A stretch of DNA of 64,000 bases from Lucinisca nassula (GCA_963580285.1 OY757011.1:156043245-156107244), one strand, 5' to 3'. Shown: positions 43,880-53,228, counted from the first letter of the stretch. The notes: generated by a model not told the origin, from the letters alone. Numbers and translations are program-made.

Positions 43880-44168
43880 TTTGTTTTGAGGTTTAACGTC
43901 CCCGTCAACACTGTAAAGGTAATTTTGGAGACGTTGCTTCCAATTTTGTGGGACTTTTACCAGACATTGAGATGAAATGACATCTCAAGCCCTGTCCCCA
44001 ATGAAACCAAAAGGGTTTATTAGCATGGACGGTCCGCCTCGCACCGCGGTTCCTGGACAGGCTTAGATCCTCTAAGCAGTTTACCAGTACTAGTGTGCGG
44101 GCCGGATTCAGCTCTGCATGGAAGCATCGTGCAGCCCATATATTTCTTCAAGCCCCTATGGGCGGGGG
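43880..44168 (+). mobile_element. Non-tRNA-headed SINE with 13-bp TSD
   Basis: GTTTAACGTCCCCGTCAACA at the left, core CTTAGATCCTCTAAGCAGTT, and AGCCCCTATGGGCGGGGGC at the right. TSD CGAATGAAAACGA at 43,867-43,879 and 44,169-44,181. Confidence 0.85.
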
Positions 44169-44495
44169 CGAATGAAAACGACCATTTTCACAAAGTTCTG
44201 AAGCTGTATTTGGCTCCAAAAGTGTACACATGACAAAGGAGTATGAATTGAAGATAAAAAACAGAAAAAAAAAATTTGAGACCCGGTAGCTCAATAATGC
44301 ACCTTTAAAGCTTTGTTGTGTTCACATTAAAGTTAGAAAAGGTTATATAATGAGTACCACCAATGGTAATGTCATTTGGCATAATTGTAATGCCTTTGTG
44401 AGCTAATATAATATTTTTTAGGTCTAACTGGATAAAATAATAGTTTTAAAGGTCCATTCCGGTAATTGGGTCCCTTTCGGTTAGTAAATGCTCCG

Positions 44496-44689
44496 CGATT
44501 TGAGATGGAATACACACATTAGCAACATGTGTACAAAGGTGAATAGAACACTTAGTTTCCTGAGACGAAATCTTCATCAGTGTCCTCAGGATGTGAAAGA
44601 GACAGCATATAGGGGACTTGTTTGTCAGTCTTGGAATATGGTAGTTGCATCTGTGACCCAAGTGAAGTGGTCCTTAATGAAGAAATTGA
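44496..44689 (+). pseudogene. CR1-like LINE piece 6: RT thumb region
   Basis: Resumes with LRWNTHISNMCTKVNRTLSF and LHQCPQDVKETAYRGLV, then a frameshift near the expected YGSCIWDP. It ends in the TSD TAATGAAGAAATTGA (44,675-44,689). Confidence 0.9.
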
Positions 44690-44847
44690 GTGAGTGTTTA
44701 TGTTTTATGTCCCACCAACAGCTAAGGTCATACGGAGACGGGGCCTCGGTTTAAAGACTCATCCGAAAGTCTGGAGAAGCCCTGGAACGAACCTGCGACC
44801 CCTGGTTTACAAGGCGAGTAGCGTAACCACTGCACCACGGAGGCTTC
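44690..44847 (-). mobile_element. tRNA-derived SINE with 15-bp TSD
   Basis: On the minus strand the head is GCCTCCGTGGTGCAGTGGTT (A-box-like TGGTGCAGTGGTTA) with B-box GGTTCGTTCC, followed by a short body (AGACGGGGC.., GACGTGGGACAT-type). TSD TAATGAAGAAATTGA repeats at 44,848-44,862. A distinct SINE from that at 10,117. Confidence 0.85.
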
Positions 44848-44966
44848 TAATGAAGAAATTGAAAAAGTTCAGAATAGAGCTGCTAGATTTGTAACAAGCA
44901 ATTACTGCTTTGAAACTGGGAGCATGACTGGAATTCTGAGAAAATTAAGATTGGAGTCTCTCAAGA
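44848..44966 (+). pseudogene. CR1-like LINE piece 7
   Basis: Encodes NEEIEKVQNRAARFVTSNYC, then ETGSMTGILRKLRLESLK, matching the antisense copy (53,690-53,590). It ends in AGTCTCTCAAGA, the TSD of the next SINE. Confidence 0.9.
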
Positions 44967-45046
44967 GTGAGTTTTTTTTTTTTTTTAGTTTTACGTCCCA
45001 CCAACAGCTAAGGTCATTCGGAGACGGGACCTCGATTTAAAGACTC
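44967..45046 (-). mobile_element. 5'-truncated SINE with poly(A) tail
   Basis: An 18-nt T run (poly(A) on the minus strand) and the same body as 44,690-44,760 (ACGTCCCACCAACAGCTAAG). The tRNA head is missing. TSD AGTCTCTCAAGA at 44,955-44,966 and 45,047-45,058. Confidence 0.85.
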
Positions 45047-45178
45047 AGTCTCTCAAGAAAAGGAGAAGAGACGGTAGGCTCATACTCTTATACAAAGGTC
45101 TAAAGAGTGCTGCCAGTATTCCAACGGATGACCTTGTTCCCCCAGCTAGGCACTGTAGAAAGCACCATTCAATTTTGT
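45047..45178 (+). pseudogene. CR1-like LINE piece 8
   Basis: Encodes KKRRRDGRLILLYKGLKSAA and then IPTDDLVPPARHCRKHHS, as in the antisense copy at 53,560-53,450. Confidence 0.9.
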
Positions 45179-45480
45179 TTTTGTTTGTTTGATTTGAGGT
45201 TTAACGTCCCCGTCAACACTGTAAAGGTCATTTTGGAGACGTTGCTTCCAATTTTGTGGGACTTTTACCTGACATTGAGATGAAATGACACCTCAAGCCC
45301 TGTCATCCAATGAAACCAAAAGGGTTTATTAGCATGGATGGTCCGCCTCGCACTGCGGTTCCTGGACAGGCTTAGATCCTCTTAAGCGGTTTACCAGTAC
45401 TGGTGTGCGGGCCCGATTCAGCTCTTCGAAGAAGCATCATGCAGTCCATATATTTCTTCAAGCCCCTATGGGCGGGGGCC
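45176..45480 (+). mobile_element. Non-tRNA-headed SINE copy
   Basis: TTTGTTTGTTTGATTTGAGG tail-end at the left and AGCCCCTATGGGCGGGGGCC at the right, with the family core. A short TSD (TCAAT) flanks it; the antisense LINE has the uninterrupted CATTCAATGACATTTCAGAC. Confidence 0.8.
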
Positions 45481-45606
45481 GTCAATGACATTTCAGACCC
45501 TTACTGCAAGAACTGACATTTATAAAGAATCGTTCTTCCTCCAAACCATTAGATTGGAATGCGTTCCTGATTTGATTATTTCGACGGCTGAAGGTGCTGA
45601 GGATTG
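45481..45606 (+). pseudogene. CR1-like LINE piece 9: C-terminal end
   Basis: Encodes FQTLTARTDIYKESFFLQTI and WNAFLI-like, then DLIISTAEGAED, the conserved PRT(I)RLWNxLPDSI region. It ends in CTGAGGATTG (45,597-45,606), the TSD of the next element. Confidence 0.85.
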
Positions 45607-45706
45607 TAACGGGACAACTCAGCACATAGCAAACTCGGCACATAGCCAACTTGGCACATAACCAACTCGGCCCATACAAACTCAGCACGTAGCAAACTCG
45701 GCCCAC

Positions 45707-46945
45707 AATAGTTATACAACATATTAACTCTACATTAATACTTAACTGTCTGTTTTATTATTATTATTATTAATATTATTTTATAATATTTTAATATTTA
45801 TACATTATGCATATTAAAAGAAAATAGTTTATTATTATTTTTTTTTTTGCTTCATTGCTACATTAATTATCTGATTAATCAGAAGATTACTGGAAGTTAA
45901 TTCATAAAAGCTGTGAATATGATGTTCGGGACACATTGCCACCCATGATTGCCCAGCCGAGCTAAACATTATTGCACAGGTGTTTCAACGTAATGTGAAG
46001 CTGCAGTAGGCACGCCACAACGGCCCAACCCGTAAACAAAAACAGTTGCTGATACAACAACTAGAAAAAAAAAAACAGTATTGTATTCTCCAGTGACAGG
46101 AAAATGCTGATAAATTAATTAGATATTTTTTAAAAGCTTTATTTGCTAATCAATTTAAGAAACAACTTAAATACACTGAAAAAAAGCTTCTTCATATTTT
46201 TTTTAGATATACTCCATTAAATATTGATATAAAATTTGTCTTATTAAGTCTTATACTTTATGGCAAACACACGAAGTGTTTGCTTTACTGTAGAGAGGCT
46301 GGAACAACATACTTAGGCACCCAAATCTCGCCTGGAATCTCGTTCAATTTCTCGCGATAATCCACCATCTTTACAGAGTTCATGAGAATTGTATTCCCAT
46401 CCAAATTTGCTTCTCAAAACCCCCAAAAAGAGTCAAGTCCCATTACAACAGTAACACAAAAAACGTCGAAATAATTTTAAAAAGTTCTTTTCAAAGACTG
46501 TTGCATCAAACGCTGAAGTTTGACAGCGGGAAAGTTTTGAAACTACGTATTAGCGGTTAAAACACAGCACCGCGCTTGGACCAACGATTTACCGGAGATT
46601 TACCAAAGGATTTACCGGAACTTCTCTTGGTAGGGTGGAAAGGGCTTCTCGTCTGGACAAGCAATTAAAACTTTTTCACAGATTTACTCAGGGGTATACA
46701 ATAACGTTCTGGAAATAGTAAGAGACACAATGAGCTATCTGGCTACCTGCGGATTTCTATCTTCCCAAGATTTACAAACTGATGATGAGCCCCAAATCCC
46801 ATAGTATAGCGCTAGTGCTTAAGAATACTTTGAAGTATCCATGCTGCAAACAAACTGATTGACTCTATCTAATTTTCTTCCCACGAAGTGTACACAGGAC
46901 CAACTTTGGAGCATCATCATATTTAAGGTATGTGCAAAGCGGCGG
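45707..46945. other. AT-rich interior, no recognised gene
   Basis: Contains ATT-rich simple sequence at 45,760-45,850 and nothing coding. Confidence 0.4.
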
Positions 46946-46949
46946 TGAA

Positions 46950-47290
46950 GCTCAAACTATTGACAAGGTCATTTTCAGACGTCTCCCAGAGAAAGGGACA
47001 AAAGAGATAGAAGTGGTAGTAGAGGAGAAGAGAGGGAGGGACATGGGGAGAAGGGGGAAAATGTCTTGACAAGTGTAGAAACTTAAGTAACAACACCCTT
47101 ACCTCTACCCTACCTGCTGCAAGGACAGCAGGTCCTACATGTACCTGCTGCAAGGACAGCAGGTCCTACCTGCTGCAAGGACAGCAGGTCCTACCTGCTG
47201 CAAGGACAGCAGACCTTGCCAAAATTAAGTCAATATCAGTTGGGCTCCCCACTGATGCAACCGTCACGCCACCTTTGCCTCACAACAGAA
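46950..47290 (-). mobile_element. SINE-like dispersed repeat with minisatellite expansion
   Basis: Homologous to 10,990-11,285. Where that copy has one CTGCTGCAAG-ACAGCAGG palindrome, this copy has four. Confidence 0.65.
47110..47214. repeat. ~29-bp palindromic minisatellite, four copies
   Basis: Units of CTACCTGCTGCAAGGACAGC followed by AGGTC, nearly identical. Each is itself an imperfect hairpin (CCTGCTG / CAGCAGG). Confidence 0.9.
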
Positions 47291-47329
47291 CAAATTAAAA
47301 ACTTTGAAACACAGTTTTTACGTAGTTTA

Positions 47330-48330
47330 TGGTAGACTTGCACGATCCCTCTTGAAGCCCTTAATGATTCCTGATGTGATAATACTCCATGGAAGTTTGT
47401 CCTTTAGTCTGAAGGAGAGCTGACAGATGATGTCGGTCCACATTTCACAGGGAGTATCCTATACAGTTCGCTGCTTTTGGGTCGGAGACCTTGCAAGCAT
47501 GGATGTCCACTTAGCCCAGAGAGATGCCACCACAACGTTGACACAAGATGTCAATGCTGGTGAGTTTGTCGGCCAAAGTGTTGTATCACTCGGGAAGTAA
47601 TGCTGGTTGTGTGGTAGTCACCTCTGACAAACCGAACTACTCGCCGATGCACCGTCTCCAGCCGCTGGATACAAAATGTGGGTCTCATACTGATGTGGCA
47701 TAATCCAGGATAAGTCTAATCATGATCTCTATCATCATGCTTTAACATCTTCAGAACAGCTGGTTATGTTCCTTCCAAAGAAATGCCTGACAGTTTTTTT
47801 GCAGTTACAGTTGCATCAAAATGGGTTTCCCATGACATGTTTCTGAAATAAAGGATACCCAGGTACTTTCAAGTCATTTAGACTGACAGTACATGGCAAT
47901 GTGCTCCGTTTTATTACCCTGACTGCCGCACATTTGGTTGGGTTGAAAAGACTTGCCAGTCTGTAATTCCATAATGGGCATTACTGTAGTCTTTCAACTT
48001 CCCTGTGAAATGCTGCAGTATGAGTCATGCTTGAGAGCTGGTGATATAAAAGGCTGGCATTAGCAAGGATCCAGAGCTGACTTTCTGTGGCAGGTAATTT
48101 ATGCATGGGCAGAATAATAAATGTCTGAGCATTACGCCTTGAGGGACACCGGATACAGCTGGGGCAATAGTGCAAACTGGCCTTGACCAGGTCTGGTTAG
48201 CCCCTGTTGGTCAGGAAGCTCTGGATACACTGCAAGAGGTTGCATGCTGGTATGTCTGAGCTTGACAGTGCTCAAGCCTTTTCATGTGGAACTTTGTCCA
48301 GAGCTGCGGTATCTATCTGTTGACCTTCAT
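47330..48330 (-). pseudogene. Decayed LINE reverse transcriptase fragment
   Basis: Minus-strand frames with many stops still show RT order: DKVPHEK (from the DxxxAFDKVPHERL motif) near 48,290; IQSFLTNRG near 48,215; ALLPQLYPVSLK/PSCIRCPSRRNAQ (remains of the SGVPQG motif) near 48,150; LGILYFRNMSWETHFDAT near 47,860; IQRLETVHRRVVRFVRGDYH and TTSITSRVIQHFG at 47,660-47,560. A third CR1/Jockey-like lineage, older than the others in the window. Confidence 0.7.
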
Positions 48331-48764
48331 CTATTCCTGCTGCAATGTCTTGCCTGGACTTTGGTCAAAGTAAGCTGGCTTTCACACGACTGCCTCTTTC
48401 GAAATCTGTTCTTTTGGTCTGCCAACAAGATGCAAATGATCTCAGTTGGGGAATGCATAGAAAGTACAGTATGCCAAATACCATAGGAGAAGGTGTCAAT
48501 GACTCCCTTTATTTTGCTTAGGAGTAGATATAAGAAATGTTAAGTACCCCACGTGTACATACACTCGAGATTTGCAGGACTAACGCCTGGGCGATAATCA
48601 TGAACTTACGATAAGGATCTTTAACCTGCATTGGGGATGAGTCTCCCTGCACAGGTGGCCTCAAGTTATGGTCCCAATCCGAAGGATGGTGCACTTTTTG
48701 GCATTCATCCCTACAATTGATGCAAATGGAACATATTTAGGCACCAAACTTTATTGTCGCTGCT

Positions 48765-48835
48765 GTAAGTCGAACCAGAGACCTCTAGAATCAGAGGAAA
48801 GTACACTAACTACTGAGCTACCAATCTAGCACTAT
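48765..48835 (-). mobile_element. tRNA-like SINE head
   Basis: Minus strand: TTGGTAGCTCAGTAGTTAGT (A box), an anticodon-arm-like segment, and TCTGGTTCGACTTACAG (B box). Pairing is imperfect and it is embedded in repeat DNA, so it is a SINE head or tRNA relic, not a working tRNA gene. Confidence 0.6.
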
Positions 48836-49113
48836 TGGTATGTTTTATGTTCTACACCACTATTAACTTAAGTGTTGTACAAATGAGTGTGTTTTGCTCG
48901 AAAGGCAGTGCCTTTATTTCATATTAGCCCTATTTAGTTGGTCCCTATTTCATAGGTAACTTTAATATGATTGTTTGTTGGTTATGTAATTATCATAACA
49001 ATAGATAATTGGCCTAATCAGCTAATTATGTGCCGTGTTTGTATAGGCCGAGTTGGTCATGTGCCGAGTTTGCTACGTGCCAAGTTTGCTATGTGCCGAG
49101 TTGACCCAGAACC

Positions 49114-49240
49114 CTGAGGATTGTGTAGCTAAGTTTACCTCTTTGGTTTGAGCTAGGGACTAACTTCCCATATCACAGGTCCTGGTGTATGAATGTCATT
49201 TGACGTGTCACCAGTAACAATTCTGACTCTGACTGAAGGA
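49114..49240 (+). pseudogene. CR1-like LINE piece 10: C-terminus and 3' UTR
   Basis: Encodes the last residues (EDCVAKFTSL), then a stop at GAGCTAGGGACTAA, followed by the ~80-bp 3' UTR also found at 40,265 and 53,228, ending in TTCTGACTCTGACT. These short tail repeats replace poly(A), as in CR1 elements. Confidence 0.85.
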
Positions 49241-49560
49241 AGTGGTTTGGGGTATTTTTGTGGTGGTTTTGGGTGTTTCTATGGACCCGAGGACAAGCAA
49301 CCGTGTTCCAGTACCATCCAAGTACAAGAATAATTGATTTCCTAACAAATATGGATGATATTAGTCAGTTTACATTCGCCAATAAACACCAATACACAGT
49401 TTGGATAGGCAAATATTTCGAAATTTACCAAATCTGTAAACAGGATGTTCTGTACAGGAACGTAGGAGTTGTCTCCCTTGGTAAGGTGTCCGTGCTATTG
49501 GTGCAACCATCGGTCATGGTCGGGTATAATAGCCAAGACCGGGCCGAGCCGCCGAGCCAA
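49241..49560. other. Junction sequence between two LINEs
   Basis: An open frame runs through from 49,258 into the next LINE, but its first ~100 codons show no domain. A GGTATAATAGCCAAGACCGG segment at 49,512 also occurs, diverged and inverted, near 55,735-55,765, so part of this is a dispersed repeat. Confidence 0.4.
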
Positions 49561-50376
49561 AAAAGCATTTTAGAACAGTATGGACTTCTGTCCATTTTTA
49601 GTCTGCTATCCTCACCTCCTTCCAAAGAGGATTGGAAAAAAACACTTAACCACAAAATAAACGATATGGTTGAATCATCTTGGAAGTCTGATATTACAAG
49701 CAAATCCTCAACTAAATATGTAAACCCTGATATTTTGAAGGTTGGCAGTTGTCATCATGTATGGTCTACTGTGAGAGACAATGTTCATGACAGTAAACGG
49801 GCACAGATAAAATGTAAACTTCTAACGGGGACATACATTCTTCAGGCAAATAGGGCTGCTTTTAATCAATACAATGTGAATTCAACTTGTAAGTTGTGTC
49901 ATTCTGCGCCTGAAACACGTCAGCATTTCATTGGGGAATGTGAATTTTTTAGGACTGATAGAGATTACTACTTGAAGAAGCTAGTTAACAGTCAGATTCT
50001 CCCAGAGGACCTCCTTCAACAACTACACGATTCAGAACTTCTTACACAGCTCACATTGGATGCTACAGTGATCATAGATACAACTAAGCTAGCCTTTGAA
50101 AAGTTGGGGTTGCTTGAACTCTATACGCGCGAGTACATATTCAGAATACATATGAGAAGACTTGTGGCCCTGCGACAGAGCCCTGATGCGTGGAAAGCAT
50201 AAGGAAACAGACAAGTCTACATGTATAAAATTTACAGCACATAAGTTTAAATTACAGCACATGTAATATAGATCACCAGTTTACGAGCTTTTAATTTCCA
50301 AGAACCTAACTTTAACGTCCTAGACGTGTGCCACGAATAAAGAAGCGTGGGAACTCTACGATACAACAACAACAAC
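49560..50376 (+). pseudogene. LINE 3' part with C-terminal zinc knuckle
   Basis: The open frame to 50,202 matches the C-terminus of the 774-codon RT on the other strand: HHVWSTVRDNVHDSKRAQIK / HHVWDSIESTRLEVRRGVIK; KLLTGTYILQANRAAFNQYN; and CKLCHSAPETRQHFIGEC (CX2CX8HX4C). 5'-truncated before RT. A 3' UTR of about 170 bp ends in an ACAACAACAACAAC run near 50,376, meeting the other copy tail to tail. No disabling change in the remaining frame. Confidence 0.8.
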
Positions 50377-50555
50377 TTTCTTTCTTTAAGAGTATTTTCC
50401 TCCAACCGCTGGGAGCACCCATAAAATGGTATTGACTGATCTTCGTTAAGAATGTTTATAAAAGTAAAGTAGGTTTTAAAAGTTTATATACACAACTATA
50501 CACTGACGTATATACACATGGCAGCACCCAGATTATAGTGACGTTAACACGGTCT
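50377..50555 (-). other. 3' UTR of the antisense LINE
   Basis: Follows the stop of the 774-codon frame and reaches a GTTGTTGTTGTTGTAT segment at the junction with the sense copy. Confidence 0.55.
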
Positions 50556-52880
50556 TCACCCCTCATTTAACTTATTTAGCCTTTTTGTGTGTAACGCGAA
50601 GCACAAGTTTCTTGATAGCCTTTCAACATTTGAGATATCCATATTGGCAACTGTTTGTAATTCCGTGAGTTGACTACAGTCGATTATCAATTTGATGAGG
50701 TTCTCTCTATTTGAGAAAAATGATCTCCAGAAATTTATGTCTGTTATGCTGACAATATAGTCCTTAAGTTTCTTAAAAGGTTCTTTTCTAGTGGAATGTA
50801 GAGCTGAACAACGTAGTAGCATATGCTCGATATCCTCATCTTCAACTCGACACAAGGGACATGTGGAATCAATTTGGTACTGGTTGAATTTTGAGCGTAG
50901 TGTTTGTACTATGTAAGTTCCTGTAACAATACGACATTTTATAACTCCACGCCGTACTTCCAGCCTTGTAGATTCAATCGAGTCCCATACATGATGAGTC
51001 TGTCCGATCTGTAGACATGGGATATTACAGTATTTGAGTGTTGATTTTTCATATGCATCTAAGCGTAATTTCTCAGACCAATATTGCCTTATTGCATACT
51101 TTGTTTTAATTTTCCACTGATCTTTTGAAATATTCAGGTTACATATAGAATCTATACCTGGTAGACCATACTTATCCAACATACAATGCACTCTCATAAA
51201 AAAACTTCTTCCTTCAGAGTCATGGAATAAAGATTGTCTTTTTGCCAGGGAGACAAGTTTAGAGTTACCAGATTTTAAACAGGAGAACAATAAGCTTAAA
51301 TGTCTCTTATCTAGTTCAGCCTCCAGCGGCAGAGCACCTAACAATAGGAGCACTGCAGCACAGGAAGTTCTATTTGGAAGAGCTTGCAATTTTCGAAGTG
51401 TGTCCAAATGAAAATCTGATAACATTTTGATATGCTTTTTCAATAGGAATATTGTTTCAAGACCAAAAAGTAGTCTAGGTAGGACATAACACTGATACAT
51501 TTTATAAGATACCTTTGGGTTTAGGCCATTGGACCCATGCATTCCTGTTTTCATAAGAGAGTACAAAGTGCGTCTTGCCAAACTGATTCTATTGGTCACA
51601 TTGGCCTGACCTTCAGACGAGCCACCACGTATAAGCCCTAAATGTTCAGAGTTTTCTTTTACAGCCATTGGGTTAGTACCCAAGGTCCAAGTTGAAACTG
51701 TTTCAGACTTCAATTGCCTTGCATTGACATTATGTCTTATAATACAGCTTTTACATGGATGAAAAGTGCACTTGTTTCTACCAGAATTCCTGAAACATTT
51801 ATTTAACATAAGCTGTAACTCAGCCGGGTAGTTCGACATTAATAACAGATCATCAGCACACGTAGGACAACCCGTGTACACTGTCCCGACGAACACGCCA
51901 AGGTTCGCCATTTCCAAGTCTAACAGAAGTGGGTTTATGTACATCTTGTATAAATGGGGAGATAGGACACCTCCCTGCCGTACACCCTGCAGTACTGGGA
52001 ATGGTTCACTCACTTCTTCCTGCCATTTCACTCTAGATGTTAGGCCCTCATAGAGGTCACAGACTACCATCCATAAACTCCCTCCCACCCCTTGTGCATA
52101 TAACTCGCACAAAGTAAGTTTATGATCCTGTTTATCAAAAGCTTTCTGACTGTCCATCGGGGCAATGTACAAGGGAACCTGTCGAACGTGTGCATCATAA
52201 GCTGCCTCTGATAGGAACAGTGACCCCAGACCTGGACTGAGACCCTCACTGAAGCCGATCTGGAGCTCTGATTGATAACTATTCATTCCTGTTTCCAGCA
52301 ACTTATCCAGTAAGGCATATTCAAAGATTTTCCCAAGGATAGCCGTGACTGTAATGCCCCTATAGTTATCAAGTAAAGTTGGATCCTTGTCTTTTTTATG
52401 CACTGGAGTTAAAATTCCTGATTTAAAACTCTTTGGAATTGAACCACTTCTTAAAATATCATTAAAAAGTACAACCAATAGAGGCACCACAACCAGACCA
52501 GCCGCCTTAAAGTGTTCTGACTGTAGACCAAACTCATCAGCTGATTTTCCAGTATTCAGTTTCGAGATTGCTTTTTCTATATCAGATGCAGTAAAAAGGA
52601 CCTCAGTACCAGATCTGGCCTCTTTACATAGTAACTTTATATGTTCATATTTAGTTGCTATCTCATCAGCATATTCTTGATCAAAGTGTGACTCTTGTTT
52701 AGGCATAGCTAGATCCTCATAGAAGGCCTTAAAGGCTGATACTTGCTCTTTAGGATCATATAGCTCCTTTCCGTTACATTTAATGTACTGGGTACAAGCA
52801 GAGGAGCTGTCTGACCTGTTACGCCTCACGATTTTATGAAATAATTTGGAGCTGGGATTAGACATTAGTTCTGAGATCAT
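50556..52880 (-). CDS. LINE reverse transcriptase, long open frame
   Basis: 774 codons from ATG 52,880, the longest open frame in the window. RT landmarks in order: SKLNTGKSADEFGLQSEHFK, LDNYRGITVTAILGKIFEYA, APMDSQKAFDKQDH (first catalytic Asp), LQGVRQGGVLSPHLYKMYIN, and CADDLLLMS (catalytic Asp pair; Cys replaces the usual Tyr/Phe). The thumb/linker follows (about residues 380-620). The C-terminal HHVW segment and CPLCRVEDEDIEHMLLRC (CX2CX8HX4C) form a zinc knuckle. The RT would copy element RNA at a nicked target. The in-frame homology extends upstream of the ATG (VRFEKSQEKEN), so this Met is not the native start; a 1-nt frameshift near 52,93x separates it from 53,080-52,93x. No endonuclease remains, because the copy is 5'-truncated near 53,105. 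Clade not assigned; apart from the frameshift it looks young. Confidence 0.85.
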   Translation of the reverse strand: MISELMSNPSSKLFHKIVRRNRSDSSSACTQYIKCNGKELYDPKEQVSAFKAFYEDLAMPKQESHFDQEYADEIATKYEHIKLLCKEARSGTEVLFTASDIEKAISKLNTGKSADEFGLQSEHFKAAGLVVVPLLVVLFNDILRSGSIPKSFKSGILTPVHKKDKDPTLLDNYRGITVTAILGKIFEYALLDKLLETGMNSYQSELQIGFSEGLSPGLGSLFLSEAAYDAHVRQVPLYIAPMDSQKAFDKQDHKLTLCELYAQGVGGSLWMVVCDLYEGLTSRVKWQEEVSEPFPVLQGVRQGGVLSPHLYKMYINPLLLDLEMANLGVFVGTVYTGCPTCADDLLLMSNYPAELQLMLNKCFRNSGRNKCTFHPCKSCIIRHNVNARQLKSETVSTWTLGTNPMAVKENSEHLGLIRGGSSEGQANVTNRISLARRTLYSLMKTGMHGSNGLNPKVSYKMYQCYVLPRLLFGLETIFLLKKHIKMLSDFHLDTLRKLQALPNRTSCAAVLLLLGALPLEAELDKRHLSLLFSCLKSGNSKLVSLAKRQSLFHDSEGRSFFMRVHCMLDKYGLPGIDSICNLNISKDQWKIKTKYAIRQYWSEKLRLDAYEKSTLKYCNIPCLQIGQTHHVWDSIESTRLEVRRGVIKCRIVTGTYIVQTLRSKFNQYQIDSTCPLCRVEDEDIEHMLLRCSALHSTRKEPFKKLKDYIVSITDINFWRSFFSNRENLIKLIIDCSQLTELQTVANMDISNVERLSRNLCFALHTKRLNKLNEG

Positions 52881-53105
52881 GTTTTCCTTCTCTTGAGATT
52901 TTTCAAAGCGGACCTGAGTCCGTAAGGCTTTTTGGCTAATTTTCTTTCCAAAAATAAGGAATCAGCACTTGAGTCATCCCGTCTATATTTCCAACTAACA
53001 TGAGCAGATTTACAAAGCTTCATAAGCTCTCTCACCCTAGGTGATGCTCGACGTTTCGGACCCGTCAACCTATTTGCCACTGACGGGACCGAACGGCGAG
53101 CAGCA
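52881..53105 (-). pseudogene. Upstream piece of the antisense LINE, frameshifted
   Basis: Encodes LTGPKRRASPRVRELMKLCK and HVSWKYRRDDSSADSLFLER, the basic linker before RT. It then runs out of frame (KKPYGLRSALKNLKRRKT) while the correct continuation KKALRTQVRFEKSQEKEN is in the next frame. Confidence 0.75.
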
Positions 53106-53127
53106 GTATGAGTTTCGTCTCTTGTTA

Positions 53128-53228
53128 AGATATCCTTGCCTTAAAGACATCTAGGGAAGGCGCTGTGGTAAGCTCGGCTGGCAGGCTGTCCCAGAGGTGG
53201 ATACTGGACGGGTAGAAGGAATACTTGT
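53128..53228 (-). pseudogene. C-terminal fragment of another LINE
   Basis: Minus strand reads DYKYSFYPSSIHLWDSLPAE, then LTTAPSLDVFKARIS, the typical CR1/Jockey end (PRSIRLWNSLPxxxxxAPSLxxFK). Not the same family as the 774-codon RT. Confidence 0.75.

Larger units (their letters stand above)
35827..44495. mobile_element. 8.7-kb Mutator-like TIR element, 9-bp TSD
   Basis: Left end GGGGGTGTTTATTAAC and right end in reverse complement CGGAGCATTTACTAAC; the TIR continues with GGACCCAATAACCGGAA / GGACCCAATTACCGGAA and ATGGACCTTTA, about 70 bp in all. TSD CGCTTTGAG (35,818-35,826) and CGATTTGAG (44,496-44,504). The antisense LINE has the empty site. A 9-bp TSD with G-rich ends fits Mutator-like elements; no MULE transposase was seen. 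The cargo is a TA element, a Penelope-like relic, a tandem-core remnant, a hAT-like element and a SINE. Confidence 0.85.
45607..49113. mobile_element. 3.5-kb TIR element with iterated subterminal repeats
   Basis: TSD CTGAGGATTG (45,597-45,606 and 49,114-49,123). Each end carries several copies of AACTCGGCACATAGC-like units (left 45,617-45,705; right 49,045-49,105, inverted). The 9-10-bp TSD fits a Mutator-like element, and the iterated ends would be transposase-binding arrays. The cargo is a decayed RT fragment, a SINE-like repeat with an expanded minisatellite, and a tRNA-like SINE head. No transposase. Confidence 0.8.

Noticed and set aside
49258..49560. N-terminal 100 codons of the 314-aa frame as a real protein start
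   Set aside because: Homology to the LINE C-terminus begins only after about 49,560-49,600; the upstream part is flanking DNA that happens to be open.
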